From positions 6,890,252-6,954,251 of the forward strand of contig NC_067207.1 of NCBI RefSeq assembly GCF_026262505.1: a stretch of 64,000 bases of DNA. The letters are read 5' to 3'. The position numbers and the translations under genes are program-made. Shown here piece after piece: positions 41,565 through 52,557 of the stretch. The notes beneath the pieces were generated by a model. The model saw only the letters and a list, made by a program, of their open reading frames with translations. It was not told the DNA's origin and ran no database searches. The number at the start of each line of letters is the position of its first letter. Position 1 is the stretch's first letter. The DNA comes from Trichomonas vaginalis G3 (lineage: Eukaryota > Parabasalia > Trichomonadida > Trichomonadidae).

Positions 41565-42152
41565 ATGTCGAAAGTTGGAGCACCTACAGATGAGACTCAG
41601 CGCCTAAAGGAAATGGTTGAAAGCCAGCTTCATAGACTGCTGTGCCAGCTCAAAGATCTTGATGAATTGAAAGATCAACTTACAGAAGAAGAAATTACCG
41701 AAACAAAAGCCGAAACAATGGATGAATTACGTGAATTTAGAGACTCATTAGATCGTATGCTTGCAGGTGATATGACTCTTATGACAGAATTAAGCGCAAT
41801 GCGTCTTGCAATTAGAGCTGCTATTAATGAAGCCTTCAAAACACCAGAAGTCATTCGTATGTTTAGCTCTCGTCGTACTGATGAGCTCAAGAATAGTCTT
41901 GAGAAGCTCAAAGAAGCCTGGCATCTTAAATCAATCACTAAACAAATGTATGAAGAAAAAGCTGTTGAAATTCTTACTGCCTTACAATCTCTTGGAGAAT
42001 CGCTCTCTAACGAGGATGCTGCATTCCTTAAAACACAGATGTCCGCGAAGTTCAGCGAATTCGAAGAAAGCTCCAACAGCGTCAACCAAGCTCAACAGAA
42101 ATCTCTTATCGACAAGTTTGGCTCAGAAGCCAAAACTGCCGGTTCGAAGTAA
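41565..42152 (+). CDS. LZIC: LZIC-like protein
   Basis: At 195 residues it has the length of animal LZIC (about 190) and matches it end to end. Shared features are a helical N terminus (LKEMVESQLHRLLCQLKDLD), then the highly conserved stretch EFRDSLDRMLAGDMTL followed by LSAMRLAIRAAINEAFKTPE and VIRMF, and the later VEILTALQSLGESLSNEDAAF. The C-terminal part resembles the beta-catenin-interacting ICAT domain. Animal LZIC has been linked to beta-catenin binding and cell-cycle control, but a trichomonad has no classical Wnt pathway, so the ancestral role must be different. The ATG is preceded by an A run. Confidence 0.88.
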   Translation: MSKVGAPTDETQRLKEMVESQLHRLLCQLKDLDELKDQLTEEEITETKAETMDELREFRDSLDRMLAGDMTLMTELSAMRLAIRAAINEAFKTPEVIRMFSSRRTDELKNSLEKLKEAWHLKSITKQMYEEKAVEILTALQSLGESLSNEDAAFLKTQMSAKFSEFEESSNSVNQAQQKSLIDKFGSEAKTAGSK

Positions 42153-42437
42153 ATCTACGTAAGACTTTCTTATTTTTAATAACATAATCAAAAGCTATAC
42201 CAAAAATATCTTGAAGTAAATAATACAAGGATTTAGTTTCTCATACTTATTCATTACTAGGAATATTATTTCTTAAACTTTTTTTATATCTCAATATATC
42301 TTTTGATTTTCAAAATTTTAATGATCAGATTATTCATTTCTAGGCATACTTGTTGAGAATATACTTGATTTTTAACTATCTAAACAAATCAATAATATTT
42401 ATTAAAAACAAACGCAACAAATACAAAATAAATAGAA

Positions 42438-43367
42438 TTATTCGTATAATTTGGCTTTTTTGCCGAAAGTTAAGGCATTCTTAGGTAGGAATATTGTAAG
42501 TAAAAGGCCAATAAATGAAATTAAACTGATTAACTGAGCAAAGATGTAATAACTCTCTGAGATATCAACTTCCTTTACTTCTTTGACTGGTTTTGGTAGT
42601 ATAACTTCTTTTTCTGGCTTGAAATAATTTTCATTTCTCGATTCTGGATTAAATTGTAAAGTTTCCGACCAATTACCTTTGTCGACTGATATAGAAACTG
42701 AATTAACCTGTCCATTTGGAATATAACATTTGATTTCTTTTGATCCGATTCTTGCTGCTACAATAGTTCCACTGAAGTTGCAATATACTTTGTATGGTAC
42801 GTAATTTGGTATTTCTTCTATTTCAATGATAGCTTGTGGATATGATAAATTAGTAGATTTCGTAACTCGAATTCCAAGTGGTTTCACTTGACGTTCTTTG
42901 CATTCATTGACGCCATCACCTAAGAGTCCACCATTGCATGAGCAATTTCCTGGATAAATGCAGCTTGCTGATGAATGGCATTTATTTTCACATTTCCAGC
43001 AGCCTCTTGGCTGAACAGGATTATCTCCAATGTATGAATCATTGCATATGCATTCTCGGCCGTATCCTGGTTTAGTGTTGGGATATGTACAATTTGGTTT
43101 TTTATATCTTCTTCTCCTGTGATCACCAGGATGATCATGAAAATGAGGATCAAATTCATCTTCTGGATATCCTGCATCTCCTTCTGGGTATCTGTCGTAA
43201 TCTTCCCGATCATTATCTGCTGTACTTGAATCATCCGAATCGCTGCTTCCGAATCTGAAAGGAGCAGAACCTTTGAATTCTTTTCCTTGAATGTACATTA
43301 CCTCGTGATCATTGCCTTTGCTGCCCTTGCCAGATGAAAAAGTTGATATAATCAAAAAAGCAAACAT
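42438..43367 (-). CDS. Type I membrane protein with EGF-like and IPT/Ig-like regions
   Basis: The 309-residue protein has a signal peptide (MFAFLIISTFSSG), then an acidic, histidine-rich stretch with an RRRRYKK patch (about residues 40-90). Two EGF-like cysteine clusters follow (about 93-155; CICNDSYIGDN, CWKCENKCHSSASC, CSCNGGLLGDG), then a beta-rich region with VYCNFSGTIVAARI and IKCYIPNG resembling an IPT/TIG fold (about 180-245). It ends with one membrane segment (IFAQLISLISFIGLLLTIF, about 272-292) and a short basic tail. It should sit at the cell surface or in endomembranes and bind ligands or matrix. A TCATTA initiator lies 7 bases upstream of the ATG. Confidence 0.75.
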   Translation of the reverse strand: MFAFLIISTFSSGKGSKGNDHEVMYIQGKEFKGSAPFRFGSSDSDDSSTADNDREDYDRYPEGDAGYPEDEFDPHFHDHPGDHRRRRYKKPNCTYPNTKPGYGRECICNDSYIGDNPVQPRGCWKCENKCHSSASCIYPGNCSCNGGLLGDGVNECKERQVKPLGIRVTKSTNLSYPQAIIEIEEIPNYVPYKVYCNFSGTIVAARIGSKEIKCYIPNGQVNSVSISVDKGNWSETLQFNPESRNENYFKPEKEVILPKPVKEVKEVDISESYYIFAQLISLISFIGLLLTIFLPKNALTFGKKAKLYE

Positions 43368-43374
43368 TGAAAAC

Positions 43375-43380
43375 TAATGA
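43375..43380 (-). promoter_or_regulatory. Inr-type initiator of the EGF-like gene
   Basis: The minus strand reads TCATTA seven bases upstream of the ATG at 43365-43367, a full match to TCAYTW at a typical distance. Confidence 0.6.
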
Positions 43381-43727
43381 ATTTTTATATAAAATATCAA
43401 CACTCCAAACAATAGTTATCATTGTCTATAAGTTAATTTAATGAATTATAGCAAAATTTAATCGAAATTGACTAAATTTTACATTATATGAATTTTCATC
43501 GCCATGGAAAGCGTATGATACTAGATTAACAAATCTTTAAGCTAAAAATTTCAAAATTCAAACTCTTACAACAAAATTGGATTAATTTTCCAAAAAGTAA
43601 CAAAAAAGTTCAACTCAAATTAAAGTCATACATCTTATAAGTTAAAAAATTATATCAAAATGGTTAGATTTTGATTGATCGGAATCGACCAATTGATAAA
43701 TTTTGAAAATCGAAGAGAAAGAGATAT

Positions 43728-44180
43728 TTATTGAGTACCGTTGGCATATGAGTTGATATATTGGCGCACTGTCCTCTTGTATCCATCCTTATTATTTCTA
43801 AACATTTCTAAAGCTTCTGAATTTAAGCCGTGTTCTGGATTAGGATCATCAAGGAATGATCTAATTGAAACTAATAGTGATGCGACGTTGTAAGATGGAA
43901 GCCATTTATCGATTAAAAGATCTAAGCATATGCCTCCTGTGGAAGAAATATTCGGATGATATATTTTTGTAATGAATTTAACTGACGGTGCTTTGAATGG
44001 GTATTCAGATGGGAAATTGACTGTAAGACGGAAGTGGCCATTTTCCCAAATGGTTTCTTTAGGACCATCAATTTCGACCTCCCATTCGAGCAAGGATTTC
44101 TGACTTATAAGTCTAACACCATCTGGTGGCTGTGTAGTAATTAGCTTATAGTCTGAGGCAATACGACGCGCGTTAGCCAT
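43728..44180 (-). CDS. Ubiquitin-conjugating enzyme E2
   Basis: The 150-residue UBC-fold protein has all E2 landmarks: the FPSEYPFKAP loop, the HPN motif (residues 75-77), the catalytic cysteine at residue 85 (GGICLDLL) and the following W and the DDPNPEH stretch. It accepts ubiquitin from E1 and passes it to substrates with an E3; the Bre1-like RING protein at 60.6 kb is one possible partner in principle. It is a class I E2 without extensions. The frame is open for 25 more codons upstream, but the ATG at 44178-44180 gives the canonical E2 N terminus (MANARRIASDYK). Confidence 0.92.
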   Translation of the reverse strand: MANARRIASDYKLITTQPPDGVRLISQKSLLEWEVEIDGPKETIWENGHFRLTVNFPSEYPFKAPSVKFITKIYHPNISSTGGICLDLLIDKWLPSYNVASLLVSIRSFLDDPNPEHGLNSEALEMFRNNKDGYKRTVRQYINSYANGTQ

Positions 44181-44981
44181 ATTTTTTTGATTACAGAAAA
44201 ACAATGTAAAGTATTCAAAACAATTGGTGGTTATTATCCATTGCAAAATAATCACTATTAAAAATACTGATGGAAAATTGACCGGCTATTTATAGAATTT
44301 TGACAAAAAAATTTTCCTTGCGGTACTAATCGGAAATTGTAAAATGTATGAAAAACATCTAGCCGTTGGCTGTAGTGACCTAATGTCATTGAGCTTTATG
44401 GTTCCAATGGGATTTTATTAGTATGCTCAAACCATTTTCTCAAAAATTGAATCTTTGAGACCTGAAAGTTCAATTGAGCAACGATCAAAATGGTTACACA
44501 TCAATAATATAATGTACTATTTGACACATTTTCATAAATTTTGCACATGAAAAGACATTTTCATGGATGAAATTAGATATCTCAAATTTCTATACATTTA
44601 ATCATTCACAGAAGCTGAAAATGAGCGATAACTTGATTATTTCTGTATAATTTCTTCATAAAATCGCATTTGTGTTTAATAACATTCTCAAAATCCTGTA
44701 ATTGACTCGAGAATTCAATATATATACTCTAGCAACCATTGTAATTGTAGGTACTAGGTGATAATTCCATTATCTTTCATAAAAATCTTATATTTGTTTT
44801 AGAATTTGTTACATTGAAGATTTCTAACTAATCCAAATGCCTTTTATTTGTATATCTGTTTATTTGCTATCTATTCTTTTGGTGAGGAATAAAGATCATG
44901 CTTTTCAGTGAATAATTAACATTTTAGCTCAATTGAATTTATTTTGTTACTCATTAATACAATTAAGAACTCCGATTTGAT
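44181..44981. other. Divergent intergenic region, no gene seen
   Basis: An 800-bp AT-rich spacer between the E2 and an ankyrin gene. No coding region, repeat or clear initiator can be supported. Confidence 0.4.
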
Positions 44982-46549
44982 ATGGAGAACGTTTTGAGTT
45001 GTGAAAAAAATAATAAAAAATTATTGATGGCGAATAATTGCAGTTACAATGAGCTTATGGAATTATACAAAGATTACTGCAATACAATTGATGAGATATA
45101 TAAGTTAAGTACATGCAATGAAGAAGAAATCAACAAGATTTACAATGATATCAAAAGCAAATTAATTCAAACAGGCTTGTTATCACCTGATGAAGTTTTA
45201 CAAGCTGTTTTATATGCATCCTACTATAATAATCGTTATAATAAGTCATATTTATCAATCTGTAAAAAGATATATGATGAAAACACAGAATATATCAATA
45301 TATACGAAAATGTACTTGAAAAAATTACTCTAAGATGTTCTTTAATGGATGTTTATGAAGAAAACACTATTTATAGGGCAATAATGTATGATGATTTAAT
45401 ATCATTAATCAAATTCACAGAATTAGAAGGATTTGACAAGGACCAAAAACTCAAAAGTAGATTATTTGAGCCTGAGCCTGTTTCATTACTTGAGTTATGT
45501 TGTTATTATGGTGCAGTTAATTGTTTTAAATTATTAAGAACAAAATTTAACTTGAAAATCACTGAAGAATGTCTTGATTTTTCATTTTTGAGCGGGAAAC
45601 CAGATATCATAAGTGAATGCTTGAAAAAACGAATGCCGGATGCGATATCAATGAAGCATGCAATTATTTCACGGAATCTTGACTTTATTTGTTTTTTGAA
45701 TAATGAATATAATATTGAAATTAGTTATGAATTCTGCTCCCAATTCCATAATCTCCAAGCATTCTTTATTTATTTGGATCAAACAAAAGATATAAATAAA
45801 TGTTTTGTTTGCTCGCCTTGTTTTGGAATTCCATCTCTTTGCGAATATTTCCTATCACATGGTGCTGATATAAATGCTAATGCTTTTGGTTTTAAAACTA
45901 TACTTCATATGTCCACAATTTGTTGCAAAACAAAAGTTGTTGAAGCTCTTCTTACACATGGTGTTGAAATTGATGCTAAAGATTGCTATCAAAAAACTGC
46001 TGTTTTTTATGCAATCGAGAGAGAATATAATGATATAGCAGAATTATTAATAACCCATGGTGCAGATGTTAATCTATTTGATATTGATAATTATGCTGCT
46101 CTACATATTGCAGCGTCCAAACAAAATAAATCGATAGTGGAACTTTTAATTTCTCATGGAGCATTAATCAATGCTCAAGATGAATCTGGATTTACTCCTC
46201 TTCATCATGCAACAATCTGTTTTAGAATAGAAATAGCCGAATTTCTAATTTTAAATGGTGCGGATGTTAATATAAAAGACAAACACGGTAGTACTCCTCT
46301 TATTTACGCATCAAATAATTCAATAAATGTAATAGCTGAGTTACTAATTTCGCATGGCGCAGATGTCAATACAACAGATCAATATGGAAGAACTCCTCTT
46401 CATTATTCCTCGATATATCACAATGATTATTTAAAAGAACTTCTCCTTCACATGGAGCAAATACTGATATAAAAGACATCCAAGGACTTAAATATCTTGA
46501 CTACTTAGACAAATATTCATATAACGATCTCACTTTTCTTGATAATTAG
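44982..46549 (+). pseudogene. DUF3447/ankyrin-repeat protein, frameshifted near the C terminus
   Basis: The intact frame runs to TAA at 46470-46472 and gives 496 residues: an N-terminal helical domain and a DUF3447-type region (about residues 120-290; TIYRAIMYDD, SLLELCCYYGAVNCFKLL), then about seven ankyrin repeats (about 280-495) of the ALHxAxxxNxxxIxELLISHG type. The last repeat ends LLLHMEQILI-stop. One base earlier in another frame, the DNA reads SHGANTDIKDIQGLKYLDYL and continues to TAG at 46547-46549. So a single-base loss in the T run at about 46444 has removed the last 25-30 residues. The protein may well still be made and work. No signal or membrane segment. Confidence 0.75.
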
Positions 46550-46824
46550 ATAAAATTAAATTCTTATCTTTGCACTTTGTTTAACAGAAAGTGCACTATC
46601 ACATATATGAATTATGTGTTCTATATTGTTCTATTATACAAGTTCCTGATCGATGATAATGTCATTTCAAAAATTTTTCTCCATATCAAGTTGGAATATG
46701 AAAAAATAAATATATTTGCCATCAATATTTAAAAACTTGAGGTATTTTAATTGAAATTCGTAGTAAACCTATTAAAAAAGTTTAATTTTTAATTTGCAAA
46801 TTTGGAAAGTAAAAAATAAAATAC

Positions 46825-47847
46825 TTAATAGTTGGTATATCTAATGAGCATCTTAAAAATAACTTCGTTTGATTTGTGAACCTTATATGGGAAGTCTCTT
46901 ATTAAAACTGCTTGGTCGCATTGATTGCTTGGAACATTTGTTAAGTTATAAATGAGATTTCTTGCTGTGAACCAGGACTCTTCTCCTCCTGAGAAGCAGC
47001 AATTACGAACTCTCAATGTTTTGGCTTCAATGTGGAAAGAATCTTGATTTTGGAGCTCCGACAAGAACATTGAATCTGCAACATCTAAGGAAAACTGAGC
47101 TAAAATATCATGGCTATAGATCTTTGTGTTCAAAATCGTGGTTGCATAGACATTTAAATTCTCATAAGCTGAAAAAATGTATTTTGATTCAACCTGATCA
47201 AATACATTATATATAACTGTTGAAGGTTGTGTGTTTGCCAAGGCGAAAAGTCCATAGTTAGAGTCAGTTTTTGTATTAGTGATATTATTCCTAAAATAAT
47301 TACCTTCAACATTTTCAGTGGAAGAAAAACTGATTCCAAATGTAACATCATTCATTGCTGAGTCATTTACATAAATTGCTCCAAAATAATATGAGAGGAA
47401 ATTATAATGGCCCTTGAAAGTGCATTTAAGGAAGGTAATACTGAAATCTGGATCACCACTTACTGCATACTCACTGTTCATATTGAAAGTGCAGCTTGTA
47501 AATGTAATGGATTCAGTGGATTCAGAACTTGATGTTATCTCTGTATTTGAAATACTCTGAGAATTCATCTTCAAAATTGGAGAGAGGCACTTGGAGAAAT
47601 GTGATTCCTTGAAGGTTAATGGAATTGCTGAAAAAGCAAATGTGGAAGTGAGTTTGGATATGGAAAGCTTCTCAAAGGACACTTTACTCTTGGTAAATTT
47701 GTTCGAAAAAGTAAAGTATGGAGAATTTGAGTTAACTGACTTGAGTGTTAAGGATGAGATGGTCTTATTGGCCTGACAACTGCAGTGTCCTGTAAATAGG
47801 CAGAGGATGGTTAGCATACAAGCCATTCCGTGTGTTCCCGTGTACAT
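46825..47847 (-). CDS. Secreted beta-helix (Pmp-like) protein
   Basis: The 340-residue protein begins with a signal peptide (MACMLTILCLFTGHCSC, from the second methionine) and continues with repeated short strands such as ITFTSCTFNMNSEYA, ITFLKCTFKGHYN and TLRVRNCCFSGG. These are typical of the right-handed beta-helix of trichomonad Pmp-like surface proteins. No membrane segment is found at the C terminus, so it may be secreted or truncated relative to anchored relatives. The frame is open for 16 codons upstream of the chosen ATG (47845-47847), but a TCATTT initiator 15 bases upstream lies inside that extension and favours the later start. Confidence 0.65.
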   Translation of the reverse strand: MYTGTHGMACMLTILCLFTGHCSCQANKTISSLTLKSVNSNSPYFTFSNKFTKSKVSFEKLSISKLTSTFAFSAIPLTFKESHFSKCLSPILKMNSQSISNTEITSSSESTESITFTSCTFNMNSEYAVSGDPDFSITFLKCTFKGHYNFLSYYFGAIYVNDSAMNDVTFGISFSSTENVEGNYFRNNITNTKTDSNYGLFALANTQPSTVIYNVFDQVESKYIFSAYENLNVYATTILNTKIYSHDILAQFSLDVADSMFLSELQNQDSFHIEAKTLRVRNCCFSGGEESWFTARNLIYNLTNVPSNQCDQAVLIRDFPYKVHKSNEVIFKMLIRYTNY

Positions 47848-47862
47848 TAGAAGCAAACGAAA

Positions 47863-47868
47863 AAATGA
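47863..47868 (-). promoter_or_regulatory. Inr-type initiator of the secreted beta-helix gene
   Basis: The minus strand reads TCATTT 15 bases before the ATG at 47845-47847, matching TCAYTW. It decides between this ATG and one 48 bases further upstream. Confidence 0.55.
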
Positions 47869-48382
47869 AAACTGTTGTTCACAAATTTGATGCATTTTTC
47901 TCTCAAATTTTCCGTTAGAAATTTTACACGGAAAAAGTCTTCAAATAGGGAATATAATGGCACACATGGAAAATGTATGTCTTGTAGTATTGGTTTATGA
48001 AGTTTTTCAATAGGAACTTTCAATTTAATCTTTACATGCAATACGTTAATTTGTAAACGACATATAATATCTACATCATTTGTCAATGAAATGCATAAGC
48101 GCTAGAAGTTTTTTTACCAAATTTTCAAAATTTTCAATTTCAAAACAGATGTAATTTTAGAAGTTGATAAAAAACAATATATAAAAGTGACTCCTATGAT
48201 GGTTACATCAAAGAATATTGTGATTTGATGCAAAAATTTTGATCAATTTTCTTCAAATTCACTCATTGTCATACCATTTTGAAAATATAGAATTTTTATA
48301 TCATTATGGTATATTTTCGATGGATAGAATACGCGAGCAAAATTCATTTGTCACTTTTCGATTGAAGTCACTTTTATTGTTG
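47869..48382. other. Divergent promoter region
   Basis: The spacer between the secreted beta-helix gene and the next ankyrin gene. TCACTT occurs three times on the plus strand at its right end (about 48352, 48368 and 48383), the last one best placed as initiator. No gene is seen. Confidence 0.45.
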
Positions 48383-48388
48383 TCACTT
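48383..48388 (+). promoter_or_regulatory. Inr-type initiator of ankyrin gene
   Basis: TCACTT lies six bases before the ATG at 48395, a perfect TCAYTW match that supports this start although the frame is open for 52 more codons upstream. Confidence 0.55.
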
Positions 48389-48394
48389 TTAATA

Positions 48395-50197
48395 ATGAAT
48401 TCGTCTAAGTGGAAAGTGAAGCTGGACGATGTAATTATTCCTCCTCAATTTAAGGAGATCCTAGATTATAGAGCATTAATTCCAAAATTAATACCGGATC
48501 ATATTCCAGAATTAGTTGAAAAAACAGTTGAAACATTTCACAAACAAAATGCCATGATTATTGCAAATGAAATGGTAAACTCGTATGAAATGTTCATAAA
48601 ATATCGAAAAGAAATAGTAGATTTCATAGTTTTGTATGGTCAAACAGTAGATAATTCAATTTTTGAAGTTTTTTTCGATTTACCGACACCACGAATCCAC
48701 AGACTTTTATATAAAGCTGGAGTTCTTCCAAAAGAGCAAATATATTTCCTTAAAGACCCAGAAATAACATTAACTTTTTTTATTGAACAGTTAGGCGCAA
48801 ATTATCTATTACAAAAGCAATGCGGATACTCATTAAAGCAAGTTTCAGACTATATTTACAAAAAAGATTTTGACTCAATTTATAATATCACAGAATACGG
48901 TTATGTAAAAGATTCTCCAGGATATTATATTGTTTTTGATGATGTAGATAACTTTATTAAGTCTGTTTCGGGTATATCTAATCTCCAAACCTGTACATTT
49001 CCAGTAACTTCATTTCAAGGCTTCGACTCTCCAACAGAAACAATTTTAGACATTGCAGCTTATCATGGAGCATTGAAATGCCTTAATTACCTATTCAGTC
49101 TTGGATTTGTTCCAACATCTCATACATTTGAATTTTCTATTCTCTCTGGAAACTTCGATGTTGTGCAATTGGTATATAGTAAAGGTTCTAACTTCGATCC
49201 CTTAGTCCATTTGAACGTATCTGCTTCAGTTCAAGATATAAGATTATTTGACTGGATTTGTTCGTTCAATCCGGCCATCACTGATCCATACTCCGAGGCT
49301 GGCCCATTCATGCATGCAATCAGTGTCGGAAATTATCAAATCTGCTTCTGGATTTTACAAAATTTCCCAATCGACCGTACCAGTGTTGTTTTCGACCTCG
49401 TAAACCAAGCAGCAGGTTACAATGAGTTCAGAATGATAGATTATATCCTTGATTTGTGTAATGTGAAGTTATCTGATCCGATCAACGAAAAAAAGGCCAT
49501 TTTCGGGGAAGAACTCCTGTTACACGTGGCCCAGAGATGCGGTACATCCATGATCCAATGGTTACTTGACAGAGGAGTCAACATAAATTGCAGAGGAAGT
49601 GAAAACGTGACACCTTTACAAAATGCAGTTTCCGATGCCGATTTTCGAGTCATAAAATATCTTGTAGAGCATGGCGCCGAGATAAATACCATGGATAATA
49701 ACCATTATTCGCCATTATGGAATGCGATCGGGCGAATTGACTCGGACATCGCTAACTACTTGCTAGAACGAGGTGCCGACCCTAATGTTGTCCCACAAGA
49801 AAGAGTTTCCTGCTTACATATTGCTGCTGCTCATAATATGATTGATACAGTGAAACTACTGCTTGAAAAAGGAGCTCTTATTGATCCTTGTGACTCCGAC
49901 GGCAAGACGCCCTTGAATTTGGCCGCTGGAACTGGAAGGTACCAAATTTGTAAAATTTTGTTGGACCACGGTGCCAATGTAAACTCTCGCGACCTTATAG
50001 GAATGACCCCTTATATCAACGCTACATGGAACAAGAACGAGAAATGCGCAAAACTCTTCTTTGAACACGGAGTTCCACTTAGATCTGTAAAAGACTGCCA
50101 GATGATAGCTGAAGAGGACTCTAGAACTGATAATTTGTCTTCTGACTTTGGTTGGGATTCAAGTGATGAAGAATTCGCAAATAATTATCATGAATGA
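48395..50197 (+). CDS. Ankyrin-repeat protein, DUF3447-like, intact
   Basis: This 600-residue protein has a helical N-terminal domain (about 1-220), a DUF3447-like segment (ILDIAAYHGALKCLNYLFSL, about 225-330) and about six to seven diverged ankyrin repeats (about 390-580), for example VTPLQNAVSDADFRVIKYL, VSCLHIAAAHNMIDTVKLLL and KTPLNLAAGTGRYQICKILL. The tail is acidic and serine-rich. Its repeats are well diverged from each other, in contrast to the homogenised repeats at 28-30 kb, so it is an older, stable gene. GC is slightly higher than in neighbouring ankyrin genes. It is probably a cytosolic binding protein with unknown partner. Confidence 0.8.
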   Translation: MNSSKWKVKLDDVIIPPQFKEILDYRALIPKLIPDHIPELVEKTVETFHKQNAMIIANEMVNSYEMFIKYRKEIVDFIVLYGQTVDNSIFEVFFDLPTPRIHRLLYKAGVLPKEQIYFLKDPEITLTFFIEQLGANYLLQKQCGYSLKQVSDYIYKKDFDSIYNITEYGYVKDSPGYYIVFDDVDNFIKSVSGISNLQTCTFPVTSFQGFDSPTETILDIAAYHGALKCLNYLFSLGFVPTSHTFEFSILSGNFDVVQLVYSKGSNFDPLVHLNVSASVQDIRLFDWICSFNPAITDPYSEAGPFMHAISVGNYQICFWILQNFPIDRTSVVFDLVNQAAGYNEFRMIDYILDLCNVKLSDPINEKKAIFGEELLLHVAQRCGTSMIQWLLDRGVNINCRGSENVTPLQNAVSDADFRVIKYLVEHGAEINTMDNNHYSPLWNAIGRIDSDIANYLLERGADPNVVPQERVSCLHIAAAHNMIDTVKLLLEKGALIDPCDSDGKTPLNLAAGTGRYQICKILLDHGANVNSRDLIGMTPYINATWNKNEKCAKLFFEHGVPLRSVKDCQMIAEEDSRTDNLSSDFGWDSSDEEFANNYHE

Positions 50198-50564
50198 TTT
50201 TTATTTTTTGTATATTATTGTTATTGTTAATAAGTAAACATACATGTTTATTTGATTTGTTGTTAATGTAATAATTATATAAAATTTAAAAACAATTTTG
50301 TATTGCTGAGGTTTTTGAGCTCCAACAACCATATATTTTTGGGAAATATCTTTTATGGTGACATAAATTCCTCAAAAATCAAAATTCTTAATAGAATAAC
50401 AAAATTCAACTTAATCACTCCAGATTTATCTTGGAGAATGGGAAAAATCGTCAAACATGTGTCAAAATTTGGTGCATTTATTTTAACTCTCATTAAAAAT
50501 TAAAGAAAAGTTATAAAAAAATTAAAGAAATTAAAGATGATTGGGAGTTTGTTTGTAAAAAAAA
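50198..50564. other. Convergent intergenic region
   Basis: AT-rich spacer between a plus-strand ankyrin gene and a minus-strand ankyrin pseudogene. No feature can be supported. Confidence 0.4.
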
Positions 50565-52208
50565 TCATTCGCAAGAGCTGTTTTCCCAATCATCTTTTTC
50601 ATTGATATTTGCACCATGTAAAATAAGTTCGGATATTTCTTTACTATTGTTAGATTCTGCGATATGAAGGGCAGTTGCTCCATTTTTATCTTTTTCATTG
50701 ATATTTGCACCATGTGAAATAAGAAGTTCGGCCGTTTCTTTACTATTAAATTTTGCAGCTATATGAAGAGCAGTTTCCTCATCTTTATCTTTTTCATTGA
50801 TATTTGCACCATGTGAAATAAGAAGTTCAGCTGTTTCTTTTCTATTATGTATTGCTGCAGTATGTAGAGCGGTTTGCCCTAAATTATTTTTTTCATTGAT
50901 ATTTATACCATGTGAAATAAGAAGTTCAGCTGTTTCTTTATTATTGTTAGATGCTGCAAAATGAAGAGCGGTTTTTCCATATTTGTCTCTTTCATTGATA
51001 TTTGCACCATGTGAAATAAGAATCTCGGCTGTGTCTTTACTATTATATTCTGCTGCAACATGAAGAGCTGTTTCCCAATTATCATCTTTTTCATTGATAT
51101 TTGCACCATGTGAAATAAGAATCTCGGCTGTGTCTTTACTATTATTTTCTGCTGCAACATGAAGAGCTGTTTTCTAATTATCATCTTTTTCATTGATATT
51201 TGCACCATGTGAAATAAGAATCTCGACTGTGTCTTTACTATTATAAATTGCAGCAAAATGAAGAGCGGTTTCTCCATATTTATCTTTTTCATTGATATTT
51301 GCACCATGTGAAATAAAATATTCATAAAGAGATAATAAGCCAAATATCATTGAATAAATAAAGCATTTGTTAAAATCATTTGTTTGATTGAAATAAACTA
51401 AAAATGATTCAAGATTATTAAATCTTCCGCAATATTCTAAATCGATCTTTATATTGTATTCGTTCATCAGGAATGTAACAAAATCAATGTTGTGTGAAAT
51501 GATTGCATATTCCATGCATTTTTTATTTGGTTGTTGATATTTCAAACACTCACTCATGATCTCTTGATTTCCTCCTAAAAATAATAATTCTAGACATGTT
51601 TGAGTTATTTTTGAGTCAAATTTTGTTATTAACAACTTGAAACAATCAACTGCACCGTGGTAGCAGCCCAATTCAAGTAATGAATATGCTTTATTAGAAT
51701 ATGGATAAAAACTGCTCCGAAGTTTTTGATTTTTATCAAATCCTTCTCTTTCGATGAAATAGATGAACCTTTCTTTGTCGTTATACATAATTGCTCTGTG
51801 AATTGTATTTTCTGTATGAATTTCTAAATTTTCTAATATAAATTTGTCCAAATCATAAATATTGCTTAATTTAATATCATATTCTTTATAAAACATTATG
51901 TACGTACAATCATTAATATCTCTGACTTCTTTAACATCATATTCATCATATATGAGTTTGGCAAGAAATAAATATGACTTTTTATAGCGATTATTATACG
52001 GAATAATATTCAAAATGTCTCTCATAATTATTTGGGGAGGATGTTTATTTGAATCAATCAATTCTGTTTTGATCATTTTGTAAATTGAGATTAAATCTTC
52101 TTCATTTTCCGTTTTCAGCTGATACAATGCATTACACAAATCGATGTAATATTATTAGATACTTCGCAATTCACTGTATTTATTTGGGTGAAGATCTTGA
52201 TCAGACAT
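50565..52208 (-). pseudogene. DUF3447/ankyrin gene with several stops
   Basis: The family start is present: ATG at 52206-52208 followed by SDQDLHPNKYSELRSI, the usual opening of this trichomonad family. Two consecutive TAA codons (52155-52157 and 52152-52154) follow after 17 codons. The same frame then stays open for 325 codons with the DUF3447 region (TIHRAIMYNDKERFIYF, SLLELGCYHGAVDCFKLL) and first ankyrin repeats. A TAG at 51174-51176 takes the place of a TGG found in the next repeat. The frame is open again through six more repeats (ETALHVAAEYNSKDTAEILI and similar) to TGA 50565-50567, reached after an extra A. Four lesions make it a pseudogene, but a young one. Confidence 0.85.
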
Positions 52209-52557
52209 AAAATTTTTATTATTAAACGGGTGCTATGTTATACATATGGAAAATAATAACCACAAAGATTTTGGATATCAGTTACGAATTTTAATTACGT
52301 CCTTAGATATCAAATGACACAGTGTCAATAGTAAAGTCGAAAACAATACTATATTCATCAATAAACTTATATTGTCGTCCTTAGTTCTGTATTGATGTCA
52401 AATATGTATAATATCCCTTGCAAAATCTCTCAAAATTGAATTGGAATCGCAACGAGAACTTTATCTAAAAATTCTATTACATACCCATTAGAACTTGAAT
52501 GGCCTAAGATCATCAACATCAGGATTATATAAAAATAGTATCATTTTGTGATCCTGA
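52209..52557. other. Intergenic, no gene seen
   Basis: AT-rich spacer ending sharply at the GC-rich hydrolase fragment. No feature can be supported. Confidence 0.4.

Noticed and set aside
50903..51343. Minus-strand frame with repeated HMVQISMKK text
   Set aside because: Out-of-frame reading of the ankyrin repeats (HGANINEK in the true frame).
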